In this document: positions 58,217 through 64,000 of the stretch, piece after piece
Position numbering within the stretch: the stretch's first letter is position 1
Layout of the letters: every line of letters begins with the position of its first letter
Source: Pleurotus djamor
Taxonomy: Eukaryota > Basidiomycota > Agaricomycetes > Agaricales > Pleurotaceae
Length of the DNA: 64,000 nucleotides
Direction of reading: 5' to 3'
Assembly (NCBI GenBank): GCA_029747585.1
Contig: JAPEVF010000046.1
Span: 1 to 64,000 of the forward strand
Made by a program: the position numbers and the translations under genes
Notes under the pieces: model-generated
Database searches by the model: none
The model's input: the letters and a program-made list of their open reading frames with translations, nothing else
Told to the model about the DNA's origin: nothing

Positions 58217-58953
58217 TTACTTTCGGGGCTGTGAGTATTTTATAGATACATACGAGATCGGGTCCTTGGTGAATAACTCCTGAACGCGTTGACTCAGAAT
58301 GCCCACATCGTCTTGGATCAATGGAACAAGAGTGCAATAATAGGTGAGTGACGTGTACGTTTCTGCCACCCATGTGAGCTGTTTTGCTTCCAAGCAATCT
58401 CGAAGTCCTTGAGTGGTGAATCCGGAGCAGTCGAGGATTGAAAGGTAGTCCCATTCGAGTTCTTGGATCTCTCTCACAACACTGTCCGTCAAACATGCAC
58501 AGTTCGTGAACGAGATAGAGGTACCCGACCAGCCTCGGACTAGGTTTAGTATTTCGCCAGCCTCCTGAATGCCATCAATATCCAAGATTTCTGCCGGGAT
58601 GATTGCGAAATCAAAATTGGGCATGTTGCAATCGCATTCGGAATATCTTACCCGCCTTAGAGACCGGGACTGTGGCCAGGAGACTTCTCCAAAGTTGGCA
58701 CGCATTTGCCAGCCCATAGGGAAAAAAGCAAGGCGATGATGGACATCCAATGCGCTCGTGATCAGTTGCGTCGTGTGGTATACCGTGGTCCAAGTACCGG
58801 TACCTACGCGACGAGCAGTGAGGACAATATGCTATCATAGGTGGAGGAAGTGACTCACTGTGCTGGATGGAGGGTAGGCTCCAGAGCAGCTTGATAGACA
58901 TATTTGAAGATCATAAGAAGAAGTTCTGGAGGAAGCTTGTGGATAATACCCAT
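58217..58953 (-). pseudogene. Truncated tandem copy of the F-box gene
   Basis: The start (MGIIHKLPPELLLMIFKYVYQ) and the end (WSGTSISFTNCACLTD; GLRDCLEAKQLTW) closely resemble the F-box protein at 56540-57954. The middle, some 240 codons, is missing. At the fusion point (about 58655-58670) the upstream frame, GLANACQLWRSLLATVP, runs into a different frame from the downstream RYSECDCN. Unless an unseen intron repairs it, the deletion has destroyed the gene. Confidence 0.75.
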
Positions 58954-59735
58954 AGCACCGTGGCACGTCTGGTCCTGAACTAAGGCGAAACTGACCACTC
59001 GAACTGAAGTGACCAGGTGAGAGAGAGAGAGAAAATTGATAGCCCTTCGTCGACAGGGCGTGCTACAGACTCCGTCGGGGTGGTGGTGCGCAGAAAAACC
59101 GTCTCCTGGCTAAAGCGCATGATTGCGCGTTTTATTTAGGAGGCTTAAGGGGTAGGCCAGATCTCGCCAAAACTTGAAACAAGCAAGAAGCAAGGTAGCT
59201 GTTATCAGGAAGTGGGGTTCATAAAAGTACTTGAATCACCTTAACAGCTGCTCAGAAAATTATCTCAACTATAAATTCCCAGACGGGCTGAACGGCGAGC
59301 AAAACCCTAACAAGAGTAAGGCGAAATGGATGTCGTCGTCCTCGTTGTTCCTCACGAGAGAGAGAGAGCGTGTGTAATGGCAAACCTTCTTGTTAAAGGT
59401 TTTCCATTTCTCTATCTACATGAAGACTACTATCTTATACTTACTTATACTTTACTGTACCTACATGTGTGGAGGGAATATTAGGTGCCTAGGGATGTAT
59501 GAAGGATATCTTGTGACAAACACAAGACCTACAAAATGACTATGATGTGGCCTCACTCCAGTGTCCGCCATACACCACCCCTACAACCAGCCTACAATGA
59601 CGGCCAAGTGCAAACTGTGAACGTGATTTGTAGAAAGACCCTAAAAGCCCCTGTCCGCAGGCAAACTCATGATCGCCTTGACCAGCTCAACCACACCTCG
59701 TACTTCCCTCCCAACCACCTCCTCCTGTATCCATT
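58954..59735. other. Intergenic region
   Basis: 0.78 kb upstream of the lipase. Contains two short GA repeats (near 59021 and 59350) and AT-rich sequence around 59400-59460. No gene supported. Confidence 0.4.
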
Positions 59736-60976
59736 ATGGCTGAATACATTGACGCTTGGCTAGCGGGACCGAACGCGACCCAATTCTACACGAGAACCTA
59801 CCCCGCCGCGTCGCCAAAAGCAGCGGTCGTGTTCCTCCATGGTTTCGCTGAGCACATCGGACGATACACCCATGTACACCCACTATTGGCGCAGAACGGC
59901 ATCAGTGTCTTCACCTTTGACCTACGTGGCTTTGGAAGAACCGCCCAGGACTCGGAGAAGAAGAGTAGGGATAGTGCGTATGGAAAGACAAATTGGCCGG
60001 ACAACTTCGCGGATATCGAATGGGCGATTGGGCATGCGAAGAAGGAGTTTCCTGGGGTTCCGATATTCTTGATGGGTCATTCAATGGTACGCCTTCTCGC
60101 TCGGACATCCGTGTAATCTGATCTCACCGAATTCAGGGTGGTGCACTCGCACTTGGATTCGTAACCCGCGGCGCTGCGCCTCCCTCTGTAGAAGTCGTGG
60201 AGTCCCTTGCAGGCGTCATCTGCCAGAGTCCTCTCATCCATCAAACTTTTCCTGCATCGAAAGTACTTCGCTGGGCTGGAGGCAAGGCTAGCTCGCTTTT
60301 GCCTTACACTCTGATTCCGGCTCCTGTGAAACCGGAGGTGAGTTCTTACTTTGTTTAGCCCTGTGACTATGAGGTAGATTTTAGGCAGGATCTGTCTCGG
60401 GATCCAGCTGTTGGAGAAGCTTATCTGAAGGATCCTCTCGTCAAGGCTTCAGGGTCATTGAGAGGGATACATGATATGCTTTCTGGGGTTTGGTTGAATC
60501 GACTTTCCCCGAATGCCACACGTTGATCCGCTGGCTTCCACAGGGCGAACAATTGCTTGAAACTCATTATGAGAACTGGCCCAAGAACTTGCCTGTACTG
60601 CCGTCCTCTCTATCTCACGTTGCATGAGAACTAATTGATGACCGCCTAGGTCTTCTTTGTCCACGGAACCGAGGATAAGGTTTGTGTGGCATGCTCTCAC
60701 AGTTTCTCCAATTACCTAACTCCGTACATAGGTTACTTGTCCTAAAGCTAGCAAAGCTTTCTTTGAGAAGATTTCGACGCCAGTGAAGGAGTACGAAACG
60801 GTAGAAGTAAGTCGCAAACCTTCCTTAATTCGCTTTACATCTCTCTGAAATGATGTACGCTTGATTAGGGAGGTTTCCATGAGCTACAGAACGAACCCAA
60901 TGGCGTCAAGGAAAAAGTTTATGACATGATCATCACTTTCATCAGTAGCCGCGTCGCTCCTCCTTCAAAGCTTTGA
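59736..60976 (+). CDS. Monoacylglycerol lipase (YJU3/MGLL type)
   Basis: Exons 59736-60086, 60137-60337, 60389-60487, 60544-60594, 60650-60679, 60732-60806 and 60869-60976 give 304 aa. It is a serine hydrolase with HGFAEHIGRY, the nucleophile elbow GHSMGG (split by an intron after GHSM), the acid in HGTEDKV and the His in EGGFHELQNE. The length and motifs fit fungal monoglyceride lipases of lipid droplets and membranes, which release fatty acid and glycerol. Hydrophobic sequence before the acid site suits the lid. Confidence 0.92.
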
Positions 60977-61205
60977 ACTGAGCTGAACATCCGTTGATCG
61001 CGCATTGCAGTTCAAACTACCCGACATAGCGCAAATATTTCTGACTGCGTCGACGGTTGGGGTCCTGATTTGTGGCCCTCTTGGCAGATGCACTCTGTCG
61101 TATCCATGAATATATAAAAACAAAACAGGATTTCTACACGGAATGTTTACACGCGCAAATGAAAACTACATTACGGATATCAAGAATTTGAAGTAATATG
61201 GCGCA

Positions 61206-64000
61206 TCATGTGCAGTGCCCAAAGGCAGAGACCATCAGGGCGCTTGCACTACAAAGCATGTCTTGTGGGTTAGCCCAGTTCGGGCCTCCACAGACACGAG
61301 TACGGAAAGGACCGTTTCGTCCAGCACCGGGGCATGGGATCGAAGCGGTTTTGCCTGGCTTTGTGCGTGGCCAGGAGCCGTTTGCAGGACAATCTTCTTC
61401 AGTTGGCGGAGGGGGGAGTCGGGAGTTTCCAACGACCTAGAAGCAATTCGTCAGAGTCCATCAACTGAAGCGTATGACGATGTGGCTCACCGCGCGAAGA
61501 AGGGCGTTGTTCTTATCCAAGTCGACGGCCCAGATCAAGACGCCAGGCATACGTCTATCGAGGACGTATTGCAATTTTTTGGCGATGGTAGCAGGGTTGT
61601 CGTAGCTACCAAGCAGGCATGAGCATTACCATGCAAAGTAGCATCGAAGAGCAACGAAGAGCAACGACGTACCCAACCCATTGGTTATCGTATTTGAGGG
61701 TCATGGTCTGACTGGTAGAATTATACGTCGGTTGGATACCTCGGCTCTGGATGATGTGTTCGATTTCGCCGTAGCTGAGGAAGCCTTCTCCATCTGCCGA
61801 TAAGGCACCGTTAAATCGACCCAATTTTTCAAGGCGAAATAATTCCTTACCAGTGCAAGGACCAGGCAAACCACCTCCACTCATTGGGCAGCCGCCGACG
61901 TTACAGCTAGGGTCAGCGAGAGTGAAAGAGCGACCATAGAACCCAATGCCGAGATTGATTTTATTCAAGCTCACACCTGCCTTGAGGAACATGTTGACAG
62001 CGGTATTGACTTCGGGGATGGCGGTATGGGGCAACACACCGATACCAAACTTAATGTCCCAAGAACCATGGATGTCCTTAGGAAAACGCGGTGAGAGTAA
62101 GTACAAGAATAAGATGGGATGAATGGAAGGAATTACGTAGGTCATCAGGTTAATCCAGTCAGTGTACTTCTGAACTTCTTTGATGGGGAATTGTTGGAGG
62201 TACCAGAATGAGGCAGGAGCGGTGAAGCTCAGCTCGACCTTTCGGCCAGAAGCGGCGATTTGAGCTTTGAATTCTTTCATCAATTCCAAGAAGTTGTCGC
62301 GATCGGCTTCAATGCCACCACGTTCGACGCCAGGGTATTCTAGTAAGATCATTTTGGCTTGAGAGACTGAGTCAGAGTGACCAAGGAAGAAACAAACCCC
62401 AATCCTGGACGCGATCAGGGTTAATGGGTGTTGCAAATCGGGAGGGATGAGTCACTTACGATATCGATTCCGTCAAAACCATAGCTCTGCAATTGCGAAA
62501 GTACATTGGTGACAAATGTTTCTCGGTTAGCTTTGGTACGGGCCATGAGTGAGAATATATCTTGAGTGGGTGGATCCTAGAGCAAGCAGTTTCGTTTAGT
62601 GTAAGCGTTTTGATTCGGATAGGCTTATTGCTTACGTTGAAAGCCCAACCACCGACAGCCCACATGGTCTTAAGGTTGGGATTCTGTTGCTTGAGAGCTT
62701 GCAGCTCTTCAATTAGATCACCATCGTCAGATTGAGTTTCCGTAAGCATCCAAGTATCGCGAGAAATTCCGCAGAAAGAATAAATAAGGTGGGTGAACGC
62801 GAAGGGGTCTAAGTCTGAAGGGCGAACGGCGGGGAGAACAGAGTTGGGTACTCCGTTGCACGATCTGTGAGCAGACCCTAGAGTAGAAGAGATTATTACT
62901 TAGATACAACTTGGGATCGACGGATGAAAACTTACAGTTGCTGTAGTATCCGATGACATTACGGCCGTAAGTACTCGCGGACTTGCCCACATTGTCGAAG
63001 GAGCTGATCTTCTCGCAGTTGGACTGACAACCCGTTCCAGGAGCACCTCCAGGATTGGTTTCACAGAATTCGTCACTGCAGAAAGTCCAGTTTGAGCAGG
63101 GAACAATGAAAGAACAATACGTAGATCACTTACGTCAAGCCGCAGTATCCCCACCTTTTGATGAGATCGTCAGCCGGTCAAAAACCAGACTTGGGATGTG
63201 AAACTTACTTTCCGCAGCAAGCGTTGAGGGGGCATTCCTTGTTTCCGACACTTTCAAGACCACAGGGAATGTCTGCAAGTATATTAGAGTGCTGTGTACG
63301 ATGGGAACAGCTGATATAACGTACTCGGGTCCTCATCTGGCAAAGGAGGTGTGCCTGAAGACATGCAAATCTTCATTCCAGGCTGTAAGCCCGAGCAACC
63401 CGTCCATCTGGAAGGATAAGATTTGGCAACTGATCCAGGTTATTAAACGGTAGAAGTAGCGTACCTCCAAGTTTGTTCATTCCATTCTTCAATGTCGTCG
63501 ATATCGACGTCGTATTGAACAGAGAATTGATGACAATCTGAGCCTTCTATAATGTCAACGGTGTAACATGAACCGTCAGGATTCTCGTTTGGCGTCCTAA
63601 AGGCGCCAATAAGTCGTGGGGTATCATTTACAAATAGTCTCGATCTCACTTCGAGGGGAGAGTTCCAGAGCTACAGCAGACCCACTGATGATAAAGTTCG
63701 TCAATTACTAGACTCAGGAAGGTTTGAGCCCGCTACATACCTGGTCAACGGCGAGAGTAGAGCAGTCAAGGCCTGGGTTGTAGTCCATGAAGGTATTACC
63801 CGATATGCCACATCGGGTAGCGAGTTCACCACAGCCATTCCCTGACTCGACAGCAATGTAGCTGCAGTCAGCGCGAGCGACGTGATGCTTCTTGTGATGC
63901 TGTGGACCTAACGAATGAAGGTTTGCTGGATCGTCCTCTTAGCAAGTACTCTTGAACTTCGAGAGGGCAAGCACCTACTGGCAAACGCAATGAAAGATGT
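61206..64000 (-). CDS. LysM-LysM-hevein-GH18 chitinase (5' end outside window)
   Basis: Fifteen exons are visible, from 64000-63979 to 61436-61206. In order: end of a signal peptide, LysM 1 (ADCSYIAVESGNGCGELATR), CCSSG, LysM 2 (SCYTVDIIEGSDCHQFS), a hevein-type chitin-binding domain (CPLNACCGKWGYCG), then GH18 (NVIGYYSNW, MWAVGGWAFN, catalytic DGIDIDWEYPG, FWYLQQFP, YGRSF, VLIWAVDLD). A ~70-residue Cys/Trp-rich extension ends the protein. This is the subgroup C, killer-toxin-like chitinase layout, used on fungal cell walls for remodelling or attack. A 7-nt exon (62404-62398) supplies the DW and the first base of the catalytic Glu codon. Every junction kept frame. Confidence 0.92.

Overview
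This window is nuclear DNA from a filamentous fungus, almost certainly an agaricomycete basidiomycete. Genes are dense, on both strands, and broken by many 45-65 bp introns with GT...AG ends. The gene content fits: a DUF6534-type seven-helix membrane protein, F-box proteins, a UstYa-like oxidase, a short tyrosinase, small metallothioneins and a LysM/GH18 chitinase. Scattered Ns show a draft assembly. Gene models below were spliced by hand; for most, the summed exon lengths were checked to keep frame.

Layout. 1-5 kb: the 5' part of a secreted Gly/Tyr-repeat protein, divergent from a UstYa-like gene, then an APH-fold kinase. 5-10 kb: an aquaporin with altered NPA boxes and a large hormone-sensitive-lipase-like hydrolase. 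11.5-14 kb: mitochondrial Hsp70 with a perfect heat-shock element. 14.4-21 kb: a type II membrane protein, an F-box protein, metallothionein 1 and a long coiled-coil protein. 22-25.3 kb: a short secreted tyrosinase and a secreted DUF6454-like propeller protein. 25.4-30.1 kb: TRAPPC11. 30.6-33.7 kb: metallothionein 2, a tiny GPI-anchor-like protein and a DUF6534 protein. 35-37 kb: NADH pyrophosphatase.

37-50 kb: two copies of a ~2 kb segment in inverted orientation, each carrying the same unknown 278-aa membrane-protein gene. They flank ~9 kb holding a coiled-coil protein, a PalI/Rim9-like protein, a seven-helix protein with a very charged tail, and an unknown gene. The PalI/Rim9-like and seven-helix genes are adjacent and co-oriented. 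They look like the two membrane components of an alkaline-pH sensing (Rim) module, with the second resembling the Rra1 type of basidiomycete sensor. This is the most interesting biological proposal in the window.

50-64 kb: a mitochondrial ABC half-transporter, a PEP-mutase/isocitrate-lyase-family enzyme, the phosphatidylglycerophosphatase GEP4, an F-box gene with a decayed tandem copy, a monoglyceride lipase, and a LysM-LysM-hevein-GH18 chitinase that runs off the right end.

Cross-cutting observations: three micro-exons (9, 7 and 7 nt) encode conserved or catalytic motifs; the two metallothionein promoters share a conserved block at the same distance from the ATG; and several Ns are spurious inserted bases that break otherwise open frames.
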